DNA from: Symsagittifera roscoffensis | Taxonomy: Eukaryota > Xenacoelomorpha > Acoela > Convolutidae | NCBI RefSeq assembly: GCF_963678635.1 | Contig: NC_087064.1 | Span: 12,386,819-12,426,788, forward strand | DNA length: 39,970 bases | Reading direction: 5' to 3' | In this document: positions 21,861 through 32,151 of the stretch, one piece after another | How positions within the stretch are numbered: position 1 is the stretch's first letter | How the letters are laid out: each line of letters starts with the position of its first letter | Notes under the pieces: generated by a model | Told to the model about the DNA's origin: nothing | Seen by the model: the letters and a program-made list of their open reading frames with translations, nothing else | The model's database searches: none | Position numbers and translations under genes: made by a program

Positions 21861-21950
21861 TCAGATATTACTCCTTTTTTAACCTTTTCTCTACTGGCGT
21901 TATGGCCAATATATTTCTACATAAGTTTTTTTTGAGATTATCTGCTCATA

Positions 21951-22445
21951 ATTTAAAAGTTTCTTAACTAATTTTATTTTATTTCAATGCCAGTTGTTCA
22001 ACAGGTTCTGAGAATTGCATTTCGATTCAATTATTAAATATAATTTTTCTTACCTACGTTAGCTTTGTTTATATTTTGAAACTTTTTTTACTTTATTTAG
22101 TTTTTTTCATGATTGCTTAATCATAATTGCTGAAAATTGCAAATATTGACCTTATCATAATTATACTCTTTTCATTCCGGTTTCTGAAAATCTCAACCAG
22201 GAAAAAATTGTTACTTTTGGACGAAAATATTATCTGAAAACCGCAATTAAACTCCAAAACGCTAATTCAAAGATTTCCCTGAAAAAAAAAAGAAAACTAA
22301 GAAATAAATTACCTGTTTTTCAAGGAAAAAAGTATGTCACATGAGTCAGCCAGGCTCGATACATGAGTTGGTGTACCTCCGATATTTTAAGAAAAATTTT
22401 ACATTATTGCATATTGTCACCAATTCCATAATGTGATTATTACAG
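21951..22445. other. Intronic or flanking AT-rich sequence
   Basis: Featureless AT-rich DNA leading to the acceptor of the 22446 exon. No RNA gene or repeat signature is seen. Confidence 0.4.
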
Positions 22446-22550
22446 GTGCACAAGTGTAAGTACTGTGGAGTGCACTTCTGTCTCAACTGCAGAAGGGGGG
22501 ACTTCTCCGGACGCATGTTTGACTACTCCACCTGCAAACTGTGCAACCAG
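22446..22550 (+). CDS. Cys-rich zinc-finger-like internal exon
   Basis: A 105 nt, phase-0 exon of 35 codons lies between an acceptor (ATGTGATTATTACAG) and a consensus donor (CAG|GTAGGG). Its peptide includes HKCKYCGVHFCLNC and YSTCKLCNQ, with spacing C-x2-C-x4-C-x2-C-x14-C-x2-C, which suits a small zinc-binding fold of treble-clef or FYVE-like type. Codon use is GC-rich compared with the flanks, and the fit of open frame, phase and both splice sites makes a host exon likely. I do not recognise the protein. Partner exons would be on the plus strand; I found none in the window, and the exon to its right could lie beyond the BEL/Pao insertion. Confidence 0.65.
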
Positions 22551-23030
22551 GTAGGGCCATGATGATGATGGTGTTGTCCATATAAAGTAGTTTTACATGC
22601 ATTTATTTTTAAGCATACGATTTCTTGTCTTTTTGTGTCGATTCATAAATATGAGTCTGCATACAAAAAGCATGCAGGTGTTAATAAACAACTTTATATC
22701 AAGATTTTAGAGTGAAAGGGGTATATCCATTTGAGTTTATTTGAGTAAATTTTTTGTCGAGTTCCCATAACGACTATATTTTTACTCTAATTTGGTTTAT
22801 TTTATGAATTAACGCTTTGGGCGATAAAGAGAACATTTTTTAGTTTTTGTGATGAGAATTCTGGTATAACTTGAGGAGAAAAATGTTCTAGAGAACCATA
22901 TACATGAAATTATTCTTTTATAATTACTTTAATATATAATCATATTAATACGATTGTGCAAATTGACTCCTTAATATGGACAAACCAGAAAATGTTATTA
23001 TTCAAAAACACTTAAGCCCTCTTGCACAGA
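22551..23030. other. AT-rich flank of the BEL/Pao insertion
   Basis: Likely intron following the 22446 exon. It has a short GATGATGATGG repeat next to the donor and nothing else recognisable. It ends at the CCTGA target duplication of the LTR element. Confidence 0.4.
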
Positions 23031-23035
23031 CCTGA

Positions 23036-23541
23036 TGTGCGCGTCAATCTCCACGATTATATAAAAAACGGTTTTTAAACACTTTAATTAATGAGTATTT
23101 TCTCGGCAAAATAACTCCAGAAGTTTGAAAATATAACGATAATTTATATTTTTTTAACAAGCTTTATCATCGGTAACATCGGCCACAAAAAACTGCTCAA
23201 CTCAAAGCAAGCTGCAAAAGTGGCCAGTATTTGTCCTTGAGACAAATTGCTCTTTTTAAAGGTCAGCCTTAATCAAGGCTGAACCAAATTAGAGCGAAAA
23301 GACGGTTAAAATAGGTTTTTTGGGGGGGGGGGGGGCGGAACCTGGTTACGGAGCATCCCATCAAGTTCGGTGCATATTCGAGTTCTAGAAAGGAAATGAC
23401 CTAGTCGGGATTCGAACCGGCGCCGAACCCGCCGGGACGCACCATGTATACGCTTGGCTACTGTCCCTATATGCATTTATATTTTGGTTCAGTTTTATAT
23501 GCATTTATACTCTCGCTTACATTAACATTTGCGCTGCAACA
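23036..23541 (-). repeat. 3' LTR of the BEL/Pao element
   Basis: 506 bp. It differs from the other LTR by about six substitutions plus changes around the G-run (14 G here, 23322-23335; 17 G in the other). It is preceded on the left by the CCTGA target duplication. Confidence 0.95.
23401..23467 (-). promoter_or_regulatory. tRNA-like A-box/B-box segment in the 3' LTR
   Basis: In element sense the LTR reads GGGACAGTAGCCAAGCGTA, then after about 30 nt GGTTCGAATCCCGACTAGG. TAGCCAAGCG fits a Pol III A-box and GGTTCGAATCC is a perfect B-box. The acceptor ends do not pair, so it is not a tRNA gene; it looks like a captured tRNA-derived head. Confidence 0.55.
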
Positions 23542-23553
23542 TCCTCCACCCCT
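23542..23553 (-). promoter_or_regulatory. Polypurine tract
   Basis: The minus strand reads AGGGGTGGAGGA directly against the 3' LTR, with 11 of 12 purines, the expected plus-strand primer position. Confidence 0.8.
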
Positions 23554-23814
23554 AAACAAGGAAGAACGGGAGCGAGCTTTACGGTCGGGCGGGTCAGTTC
23601 GCTCGTAACGGTCTTTATGTCAGCGGATCTCGCGCATCCGTCCTTGCCATAGTGCAGTTTGAGGATACGTGCGGGTGGATAATGTCCACGTGGAGTGTCA
23701 GGCTCTATGACCCAAAACCCAAACCAAGTCGCCGGCTTTTAACTTAACGTCTGACTGGTTGTGCCACTTTGCCCTCCTATTGAGGGAAGGAACGTAATCC
23801 CGCATCCACCGTGT
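23554..23814 (-). pseudogene. BEL/Pao integrase C-terminal tail
   Basis: After the TAG the same frame reads TRWMRDYVPSLNRRAKWH and KAGDLVWV, typical of the integrase C-terminus. A further frame change near 23700 is needed to continue through a stretch with SELTRPTVKLAPVLP, which reaches the PPT. A short conserved R-P-x-x-K-L-x-P motif is visible. Confidence 0.75.
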
Positions 23815-25193
23815 CTATATTGCGTTAGCGTATGATTGCGCTCTGGCGAACCGCTTCTTATGGTCGAAGTTTTCTTCGAAACTTAGCGACGGAAAACTCG
23901 CTGCATGTTGACCAAGGATAAAATGATTCGGGGTCAGCGCCTCTAGATCTAGCGGATCGGAACTAACGGCTGTTATCGGTCTAGCGTTGAGTGATTGCTC
24001 AACAAGGCACAGCGTGGTTCTTAGCACCTCCTCAGTTACTCTTCTGTTGCCTAAGATGTCATACAAAACGCGCTTGACACTCCGAACTAATCGCTCCCAG
24101 GAGCCACCATGATGCGGTGCGCTGGGTGGATTGAATTTCCACTTGATCCCTTTATGAACAAAAACAGCGGGTGCCAGCTTGTTCCAACTCTCAACGCAAG
24201 CTAAGAGCTCTTTCTGAGCGTCAACAAAGTTTGTGCCGTTGTCGGACATAATGGTAGTCGGGGTACCGCGACGTGCAATAAACCTCTCTACGCCCATCAC
24301 ACAAGAGCTTGTGTCGAGCGAGGGGACCACTTCAATATGCACCGCTCTAGTGGTGAGACAGGTGAACAAAAAACCCCACCTCTTTTCCGTACTTCTCCGG
24401 ATTGGAACTAGGAACGGCCCAAAGTAGTCGACACCTGTGTTAGAGAAAAGAGGTTGCTTGTAACCCAGCCTTTCAATGGGCAGATCAGCCATCATATGAG
24501 TTACGGTTTGCGCTTTGCGTTTTCGGCACACAACGCAAGTATTTTCAATGCTTCGCAGCAACGATCGCAAATTTAACACAACGTACTTCAAATTAACCAC
24601 CGCACGCATGTAATCCAAGCCTTGATGGAAATTCCTAACGTGCAAATGCTGAACCAAAAACCGAACAATCGCGTGACGTGCATCAAGTATAACCGGATGC
24701 TTGCTATCGAAATCGGAATTAACCAAGCGGCTGATGCGCCCAGTCGAGCGAAGGATGCCAGCTGGTCCAATGAACGGCGAATACTTGGCGATCCGACTAT
24801 TCCTTGTGATAACTTTACCGGATCTTAGTAGTTTTAGCTCACTAGGGAATGTCTCACCCTGGGACAGGTAAATGAGCTTCTGTTCAGCAAAATCCATTTC
24901 AGACGGGTCTGTAATTTCTAATATACTCGACCGGAAATGTTTATGGGATGGCAGCCATCTTAACAAAAATGCTACTGCGCATTTGTATTTTACAATTGAA
25001 TTGATTCTCTCCCATTTTCCGAAGGGAAGATTTTCTTCTGTCAAAACATCGACGACGAAATTTGACGAATTTTCCAGACAAATGTCGATATCACATGATG
25101 GTCCTTTGAGTCTTACTTTATCGATAACCCTTGTATCGGGCTTGAACGGCCAATCAGTTGTTCTCAATATACTAGGGCCATTAACCCAGCTAG
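23815..25193 (-). pseudogene. BEL/Pao integrase, zinc domain and DDE core
   Basis: Usable coding begins at SWVNGPSIL (about 25190), although the frame is open back to 25323. The H-H-C-C domain shows HLHVRNFHQG and CVVCRKRK. The DDE core has NTGVDYFGPF (Asp codon 24427-24429), MSDNGTNF (Asp codon about 24240-24242) and HHGGSWERLVR (Glu codon 24094-24096). These match rve-type integrases of BEL/Pao. TAG at 23815-23817 stops the frame after YANAI, before the C-terminal domain. Confidence 0.9.
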
Positions 25194-25909
25194 CTGCTTT
25201 CCTTGAGGGCTTCCGAAGAAATTCCCCGTGTACCGGTATCAGCTGGGTAATCACCGCTAAGTATGTGATGCCACTGATCAGTGCTGGTAGACTCCAGAAT
25301 CTCACCAGTGCGATTACCAACAAAAACGGGTAGTTTACTACAAGAGTGAAGCCACTGAAGAACAGTGGTACTATCTGTCCACATGAAAATATCCGTAACT
25401 TTGAAAGTGAGACCTTTCAAAATTTCTTCTTTTAAGCGGGTTGCAAGAAGAGCCGCTTGAAGCTCTAACTTTGGAATAGAAAGCGCTTTCATAGGCGCGA
25501 CGCGGGCTTTGCCAAACACAAAGGCTAATTCGGTCTGATGGGAGCTAACAAGTCGCGCACGAAGGAAAGCGGCGGCACAGAAAACATCCTGCGAACTATC
25601 ACCGAACATGTGAAGTTCTATTCGGTCGAAAGGTTCAGTGAAATAGCTGCGAGGTATTGTCAGAGAACCTAACAAATGAAGACCTGAGTGCCACTCAAGG
25701 AATTGCTTTTTGATTTCCTCTGGCAGATCATCGTCCCATTTTTGACCGCTGATTCGCCAGATATCTTTTAATAGAAGGCGAGCCTTCACGGTATACGGAG
25801 CCACTAACCCAATTGGATCAAAAACAGAGGAAACAAAACTCAACACGGTACGCTGAGTGATTGCTTTGTCTAGTGGACGATCAACCCCTCTACTAACGAC
25901 TAAGGTATC
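25190..25909 (-). pseudogene. BEL/Pao connection and RNase H region
   Basis: Same frame as RT. It includes LSFVSSVFDPIGLVAPYTVK (a hallmark of the Pao Peptidase_A17 region) and the RNase H acidic residues in HMFGDSS, IPKLELQAAL and FMWTDSTTVLQW, with a last motif GDYPADTGTRG. It ends at TAG 25190-25192, where a one-base frame change moves the continuing WVNGP motif into the next frame. Confidence 0.85.
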
Positions 25910-27763
25910 TTATACGTGATCCCACTTAAGACCGAGAACATGCGACGACTGGTCTGGACTCGCACAAATATCTTTAACAGAGGAATTGGACTCACGGTTG
26001 TCCGGATCAAGAGCGGTTGTTACGTCGGGCACGTTGCTGACAAATTTAGTCAGATGAAACCCACCTAGTTTAAGCAACGAGATTAAATCCGTACCTAATT
26101 TCAAGGCGTCATCCCTGTTTTGAAAAGAATCCAGATAATCATCCATATAAAACTTCTGGACAACAGCCGAAGCAGCTTCGGGGTACTCAGCTTGATTATC
26201 CGATGCAGTCTTCTGCAAAGCAAAATTCGCACAAGTCGGCGAGTCACGAGCACCAAAAATGTGACGCGTATATTGGTGAACTACCACACTTGATGTGGGG
26301 TCCTCCCGCCACAAAAAACGAAGAGAAGGTTGATCTTCTTCACTGACTCCAACCTGTAAAAACATCCCTTCAATGTCAGCTGAAACGGCGTATTTATGCT
26401 GACGGAATCTTAAAAGTACAAAAATGAGGTTTTGAAGGAGATCCGGGCCAACCAACAGAGATTTGTTCAAGGAAGCGCCATGACACTTCGATGCCTCATT
26501 GAGGACTCGGCGCGCCTTACCGGGTTTATTCGGGTTCAACACCGGGTGATGCGGGAGATACCACTCACGATCGGTTCGTGATTTGGGGTCGTGTGCCTTA
26601 ACGGTTATGACATATCCTTTTTGTATATCTTCTCTTATCGTTTCGGCGTATTTTTCACGGAGCGACGGATCCTTATCTAGCCTCTTTTCCAAAGACTTTA
26701 ATTGAGCTAAGGAGGAAAAATAGTTATTCGGTAAACTACTTTCCTTATCGTTCCAAAGCATTGGTACAATGTACCTCTCACCGTCGTGAAAGGTGTCTTT
26801 TTTCAAAATGGACAAAGCTCGTTTGTCGGCGGCGGAACGGGCATCTACCTGCTTGAAGGCTCCATATGACTCCAACTCGTACCAAGTTTTAATTTGGTCC
26901 GCAAGAGACATGTCTTCGACAACACACTTAAAGCAAGACGAGTTCGACTTAAAGGACGGCGGTAACGGACCACTTAAAACCCAACCTATCGTAAGGCGTA
27001 CGGCGCACGGTGAAATAGAGTCCTCCCCCAGAAGGTACTCAACGGGTCTTATGGCATGGTAGAAATCCTGTCCAATAATTATTTCGACGTCCTCATACTT
27101 ATAGTGTATAGGTTTGATCGGAGCCAACTGCTGGTATTTTTCCCGTAATTCAGGAATGCTTATGCTATCCGATCCAATACGAACATGATCCTTTGCATAA
27201 GCTCGAAAAGAAAACGAAAATTCACAATTATTCGTTTCGGCGGAAACTTGAAAACTTACTTGATGAGTTTTCATCAAGTTCGTGGAATTAAATCCATTTA
27301 TGGTGAGGTTAACGGGAATGCCAACCAAATGGAGGCGTTTTACGAGATCGGCGGATACCCATGAGTGCGTGGAAGCACTATCGCAAAGAGCTAGGGCATT
27401 ATTAATCGTCGCATCCGAAGAGACGGCGAGTGATGCAACTGGCAGAAGGCCTTTAGTTGACTCCTGGCTATGAATATCGCCGACGGCAGCGTTAGTCGAT
27501 ACATGTTTAGTGTTTGCGTTACCTGACGCCGGGGAACTTTTAGTATCCTTAGGAGGAAAATTTTTCTCCGCTCCATGTAAGAGTACGTTGTGTGTGCTTT
27601 CACAATTTGGCTTGGGGCACTTTCTGGCCTTGCTACAATTACGAAAACTGTGATTGCTCTGTAAACACGCAAAGCAAAGTTTTTGTTCGGCTACATGTTT
27701 CGCTCGTTGCGTAGCGTTTTTCTCTTTGAATACGGCGCAATTCCAAAGAGCGTGTTGGCTTTT
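25910..27763 (-). pseudogene. BEL/Pao nucleocapsid, retropepsin and reverse transcriptase
   Basis: In frame with the 28855 ORF. It begins with a zinc knuckle CFACLQSNHSFRNC and a second C/H cluster (KCPKPNCESTH). Then comes a retropepsin active site LCDSASTHSW (Asp codon about 27380-27382), with D-S-A in place of D-T-G as common in this group. Reverse transcriptase follows: PGKARRVLNEASK, AVSADIEGMFLQVGV (first catalytic Asp) and FYMDDYLDSF (YMDD at about 26138-26150). The frame ends at TAA 25910-25912 just after LGLKWDHV; the downstream codons continue the same frame. Domains look well conserved apart from the stop. Confidence 0.9.
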
Positions 27764-28855
27764 TCATACAGAACATGGAGGGTACTTTGGTTTTTCCTTA
27801 GTCTTATTACTAACATTTGCGTTACTAGCAAACACTTTCGTACCTACTTTTTGCTTAACTGGTTCTTCAGACTTACCCTTAGAATTGATCGTTTTTAGCC
27901 TCTCATGACCCTCCGCTTTTTCTTTAAGCCATTCGATGAAATCTAGCAGAGTTGGTCTATGCCATTGGCGTCTTACGGTTTGCATTGACCATGCCTCCTT
28001 AAGGTTCGGGGGAAGCTTACTCACAGCTTGATTCAGTAAGTTAACACTTTTCAGGTCGTCGTTAAAAGACAGCTTCTTGAATACGGCAACAAGTCCAGAA
28101 ATTGCAGAGGAAAATCCAATTACATTTTCCGAGTAATGCATTTTCAGCGGCGGAAAATTACTCAATTTATCTAGATGAGCCCCTACTACAGCATGCGGCT
28201 GCCCGAAATTTCTTTGAAGAGTTGCTAATGCGTCTTTATATAGTACTCCGCTATAGCTATACTCAGCGATTGCGGATTTTGCTTTTCCCACTACGAGCGT
28301 TTTCAGATAGGTAAGCTTTTCATCGTCACTGAGTATGGCTGAATCGACCGTCGATATGAACTGCCCAAACCACTCATGCCAATTAAGTGGGTTGCCATCA
28401 AACTGGGTCAGCTTCCACTCAGGGAGATGATCTTTTCGGCTGTGCATGAGTATATTAACCAACTCTCGTGTCGAAAGTGGACGCTCGACGTCTGCACCAG
28501 GTGAATTACCGGGAGTTGGCTCTGTGTAACTCGAAGAGTTACCGTGACAATCAGGAACGAACGGTTGATTAGCATGTGAAGAAATTTCAGGCTGTGCAAA
28601 GAACACAGTCCCTCCACTTGTATAAGGAACAAAATTATTCGTAGGAACAATCGGAGTTACTGCGGAAAAAACAGTTGTCGAAGGAACGTAGTGTTGTTGA
28701 GCTGACATTAAAGGGGCAGCAACAGCTGGTCTCCACAAATTACTATAAGGATTATAGTGGTCACTTGAAAAGTTATAACTACTAACGGGAACACCCATAC
28801 ACCCATATGTTGTTGTGATGGGATTACAGTTGCTTGGTTGCCAGCTACTACTCAT
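27764..28855 (-). pseudogene. BEL/Pao Gag, DUF1759-type region
   Basis: A frame of 363 codons opens with an ATG that overlaps the stop of the preceding frame as ATGA. After a Pro/Ser/Thr-rich stretch it contains LPEWKLTQFDGNPLNWHEW, the F-x-G-x-P-x-x-W signature of the DUF1759 Gag domain, followed by VDSAILSDDEKLTYLKTLV. It ends at a TGA (27764-27766) inside the first Cys pair of the nucleocapsid zinc-binding region (PCSV then stop). The same frame continues after it, so this is a nonsense change in a longer Gag-Pol frame. Confidence 0.85.
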
Positions 28856-29076
28856 CCTGTAGTTTGATGACTTAAAGAAACCTGATTAATTGCTGTTGAT
28901 GCAGGAACAAACGGTGCTACACCAGAAGGAACTTCTGCAGATGTTGGTGGAGCAAAAGAGTTTTCAGAAGTAACCGGGACTACTGAACCTGTGTTTGGGT
29001 TGCCTAGCACCGGATGAGTGGACAGAAAAGTTTGCGGAGGCAAATTATTAGAAACAGGTTGAATGACCTGCTGTAA

Positions 29077-30144
29077 TCATACTGGATTGTTAACGGAAAC
29101 CTGCGATCGGACCAAATTCGACAAATTATGTTGTTGTCCCTGAATGTGGTTACTGTAATACAATCCCGGATCACTAGAAGCTGCCTGGCCATTAATCACT
29201 CCTGTAAAACTTGATGAGACCAAGTAATTTGTTGATGCAGGATAAGTTGCCTCAGGAGCTGTTGAACGTTGAACGTGCTGCTCTTGATTGGGAACTACAA
29301 CAGCATCAGGCTGATTGTGGTCGACGGATTCGACCCAGTGACGCGTACGATCTTTGTCGTCTATTGTTAGTTGTGGAGAGATTCGAGTTAAACCACTTTC
29401 CTCAGCATTCTCGCTGAATTCCGACAACTCATCTTCTAACTCAAGCCCTTTCAACTCAATTTCTGCCAGTTTTTTCCTGTGTTCTTCAGCCAATTCTTCC
29501 AACTCTAAACTGCTTTGTTGTTCTAAAACATATTGTTTCATCTTGTTTTGCTGCTCTTTCAGTCTTAATGATACCTTTGCCTGCCTCTCAAGTTCCTCTT
29601 GTTGTTTCTTTAAAATCATTAAGTCGCGCTTTTTCTCGGAAAGTGTTTTCGACGGAGCGGCGGTATAACGACTAGATTTCTGAGAACCCGATTGATGATG
29701 TCGGCTGCTTCGGTGTGACACCTTAGAGCGGGTGTCTGTTTTATGCGACTGGGGTTTTTCACTTTTTTCAGAATGATGAGAAACTTTTGAGCTGCTATCT
29801 ATGTTGTCCGGCTCTGTTACTGCCTCAAAACTTGTTTTATATGTGATAGCTTCCTGTAAAACTTTATCGTTGCTTTGAGTCAACTTATGAAGCCACATAT
29901 CCTGTGCCGGTGTCAATTCGTCGGGATTGGCACTTTTTGCAGCCATATCAATCAACTCATTATTTATCTCGACCACTTGTTCTATATGGTTCCTACATTT
30001 TTCAATATAGGTATCAATTTTTGAGCAACGACTCTGACTCTCTATGTATTCTAAAATTATTTCATGGCATTTATAAAGTTCGTTTTTGAGATTGCTACGT
30101 TTCTCAAACAACTTCTTAATTTTCTTCTGAAACTTAACTTCCAT
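29077..30144 (-). pseudogene. BEL/Pao Gag N-terminal region (coiled coil)
   Basis: I take the start as the MEVKFQKKIKKLFEKR methionine (ATG at 30144), because the first 22 codons upstream look non-Gag. The N-terminal ~100 residues are helical with Lys and Glu, as in other BEL/Pao Gags. There follows a Ser/His-rich linker, and then a strong coiled coil (about residues 180-250, LKKQQEELERQAKVSLRLKE). The frame stops at TGA 29077-29079, then runs on open for about 75 codons (from MPPQTFLSTHP) to another TGA overlapping the ATG at 28855. In related elements this region is continuous with the DUF1759 part, so the TGA is probably an inactivating mutation. Readthrough is the alternative. Confidence 0.75.
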
Positions 30145-30216
30145 GCTTAATAATTTCAGAAATAAACGACTCTCAGAAAATACTTTATTTTCACTCAAGT
30201 AAATCCACAAAACACT

Positions 30217-30852
30217 CTAATACATCAATAACTTACAAGGGGGAGTAACTTGAAGTTGTAATGCTTTAAGTCTGTTGTGAATCGCTCTACGATTTTTAGG
30301 CGACAAACGGTTCCGCTTCTTCTTAGCTTTCAGTGTATTTAGGTCAGCACTGTATCGTCTAAGTAACAACAGAGTCTTCAACTCAAGGGAAGGGGGCTGG
30401 TGCAGCTCTTTATACTTTTCGATAAGTATTTGGTCTTTGGCCTTTCGCTTTGAGATAAAATCCTCAACTATGTTAAGAACGAGAATACCTGTCTTTTTCA
30501 ATTCCTTTTCTATATTATCCGTACCGTTGCGGCGACAGTATACAATAGCGGTAATATTCTCCTTGAATCTCAAAAGAAGGCTCTTAAGTTGGTCAGTACT
30601 CAAACTACGGTTGTTGTTACTGCGGTGCTTACTAATGGAGTTATTTATGGCGTCGTGCCAAATAACTAGATCTTTCCGATTCGACAAAAAATGGTGCAGA
30701 TAGTATTGGATAGTTTTCTGCGATTCCCTGGCGTTAAAGTTAAAGCTTAACCCGGGCTTTATGAAACAAGTCTCTTTCACGCGCTTTTGAGACGGTGCGG
30801 ATATTTTACGGAGCGCGTGATCCAAGGAACTAGCTCCTAGAATGAATACCAT
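30217..30852 (-). CDS. Accessory ORF upstream of gag in the BEL/Pao element
   Basis: An intact 211-codon frame in element sense, between leader and gag and in the same frame as gag, separated from it by one TAG. It begins MVFILGASSLDHALRKI, and a middle block reads DLVIWHDAINNSISKH, followed by ITAIVYCRRNGTDN and a basic C-terminus (KAKKKRNRLSPKNRR). An N-terminal hydrophobic G-A-S-S and a later H-D-x-x-N-N are weakly reminiscent of SGNH/GDSL hydrolase blocks, but I cannot confirm that. Standard BEL/Pao elements start with gag, so this is an extra gene. A GTAAGT donor at 30236-30231 overlaps its last codons, so part or all may be spliced. That it stays open while gag-pol is broken is notable. 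Confidence 0.6.
   Translation of the reverse strand: MVFILGASSLDHALRKISAPSQKRVKETCFIKPGLSFNFNARESQKTIQYYLHHFLSNRKDLVIWHDAINNSISKHRSNNNRSLSTDQLKSLLLRFKENITAIVYCRRNGTDNIEKELKKTGILVLNIVEDFISKRKAKDQILIEKYKELHQPPSLELKTLLLLRRYSADLNTLKAKKKRNRLSPKNRRAIHNRLKALQLQVTPPCKLLMY
30231..30236 (-). promoter_or_regulatory. Candidate 5' splice site in the accessory ORF
   Basis: The minus strand reads CCTT|GTAAGT, a consensus donor hexamer six codons before the accessory ORF stop (counting the split codon). It could join the accessory ORF or leader to a downstream acceptor, giving a subgenomic mRNA. No acceptor was assigned. Confidence 0.35.
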
Positions 30853-30890
30853 ACACTCAAGATACCTATGCGACGGCTACGTTACGCTAA

Positions 30891-31235
30891 AGTACCAATG
30901 GGGTGGGGAAATTAAGTAGGTCGGTTGAACTCCAACAACGCACACGGAGTAAACCTGAGGATGAAAGAATTCAACTTAACTCACTTAATATCACCGTACC
31001 TGACCACTTAAATTTAGTGTCGCGCAACGAAGTCAATAATCGGACGGGCTGAAACGGCTTAGATTTACTTGAAGCGTACTGGCTTTCAGTTTCACCAATG
31101 TGGGTGGGGGATCAGGCAAATTGGTTAAGTTCCAACAACACACGCGGAAAAAACCTGAGGATGAAAAAACTCAACTTAATTTGCCTGATATTTCGCTACC
31201 AGACCACTTACCATAAGGTTGGTGTCATGTTACAG
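30891..31235 (-). repeat. Imperfect ~200 bp tandem repeat in the leader, stem-forming
   Basis: Two diverged copies (about 30891-31028 and 31090-31228) share CCAACAAC, CCTGAGGATGAAA and GACCACTTA blocks. Each carries an inverted repeat at equivalent places. In the right copy ATCAGGCAAATT (31111-31122) is perfectly complementary to AATTTGCCTGAT (31178-31189). In the left copy a shorter ATTAAGT/ACTTAAT pair occupies the place. The rest of the leader (30853-32130) shows no convincing gene. Confidence 0.6.
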
Positions 31236-32130
31236 CACAGTTTCGCAGAATTATGGGGACGTTTTGACAATTTTTTGGAAATTTTTTACTTTTTTCCCAA
31301 AATTTTTCGAAAAATTTTGGTAAGCAGGTTCGAGTCGTAAACCAATCCAAAAAACTAGTCTAGTACCCCTTGTCTATGATCCGATTTCACGGATTAATAT
31401 TCTGTTCACAAATATCCAAAAATTTTTGGTATCGAGAAAAAATTACCACTTGTAGCTTGCTTTGAGTTGGGATACACAATAACACATCGTACGTAATTTT
31501 ATTGCAAAGAATGGTTTGTAAAGATTAGACTAGTCTTACAGTTTTTGACGATTTTGGAGATTGGCGTCACCGGGAAAAATCCAAAAACTTCGGGTGTCAA
31601 GAAAATTACAGCTCGACTTTGACCAAAAGTCAACAATCAGGACACCTGAACAGGCCTCTCTTCCGCTAGTCAGTCTGCTCTTTCATCAGTCTGCTATGTC
31701 GTCTGTCGGCTTACAGGCTCCTCGCTGTCGGCTTACAGGTCCTCGTCTGTCTTCTTTTAAGAACTCGTGCACTCGAAACTGTAACTGGTTTTCTGTTATC
31801 GGCTCAATGTCGATATGGTTCTGGCCAATTTGTGTCCTCTCCTGCGAAATCAACTAACTCCTCCACTTGAGAAATGGAACAAATTGAAGGGTTGCCCTGC
31901 TCTTTTAGGCTCAATTCTGTCGTTTCTGAGATATTGAAAGCTAGAATTTGGTTGATCAGAGATCGTCCCGACCGTCTCGGCCAATGAATTTGTTCATGTG
32001 CCCTTGCAGTCTTTGTGGTAGTTGGTTTTGTCTCTTCAGTTAGGTCAAGATTCTCGGAGTTTGTTGGCTTGAAGAGGTATCCGAAGGAGTTTGATGGAAT
32101 GGATTGTCGTCCCTGGAATGGATGGTCCAG

Positions 32131-32148
32131 GTCCCTTGTGGGACGCCA
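32131..32148 (-). promoter_or_regulatory. Primer-binding-site-like sequence
   Basis: The minus strand reads TGGCGTCCCACAAGGGAC beginning 3 nt inside the 5' LTR. TGG complements a tRNA CCA end, as expected for a PBS. I cannot name the tRNA. The sequence can itself form GTCCC-ACAA-GGGAC, which is unusual for a PBS. Confidence 0.6.
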
Positions 32149-32151
32149 AAA

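Larger units (their letters stand above)
19524..21950 (-). mobile_element. Decayed non-LTR retrotransposon (Jockey/CR1-like)
   Basis: Pieces appear in the expected order on the minus strand: APE-type endonuclease (about 21666-21860), a linker frame (21017-21298), reverse transcriptase (about 19960-20455) and a C-terminal region (19524-19730). Many stops and frameshifts separate them. No target duplication or 3' tail was identified, so the ends are approximate. The element is inactive. Confidence 0.7.

Noticed and set aside
24872-25333. 153-codon plus-strand ORF opposite the BEL/Pao pol
   Set aside because: Shadow of the conserved integrase/RNase H coding strand; no features of its own.
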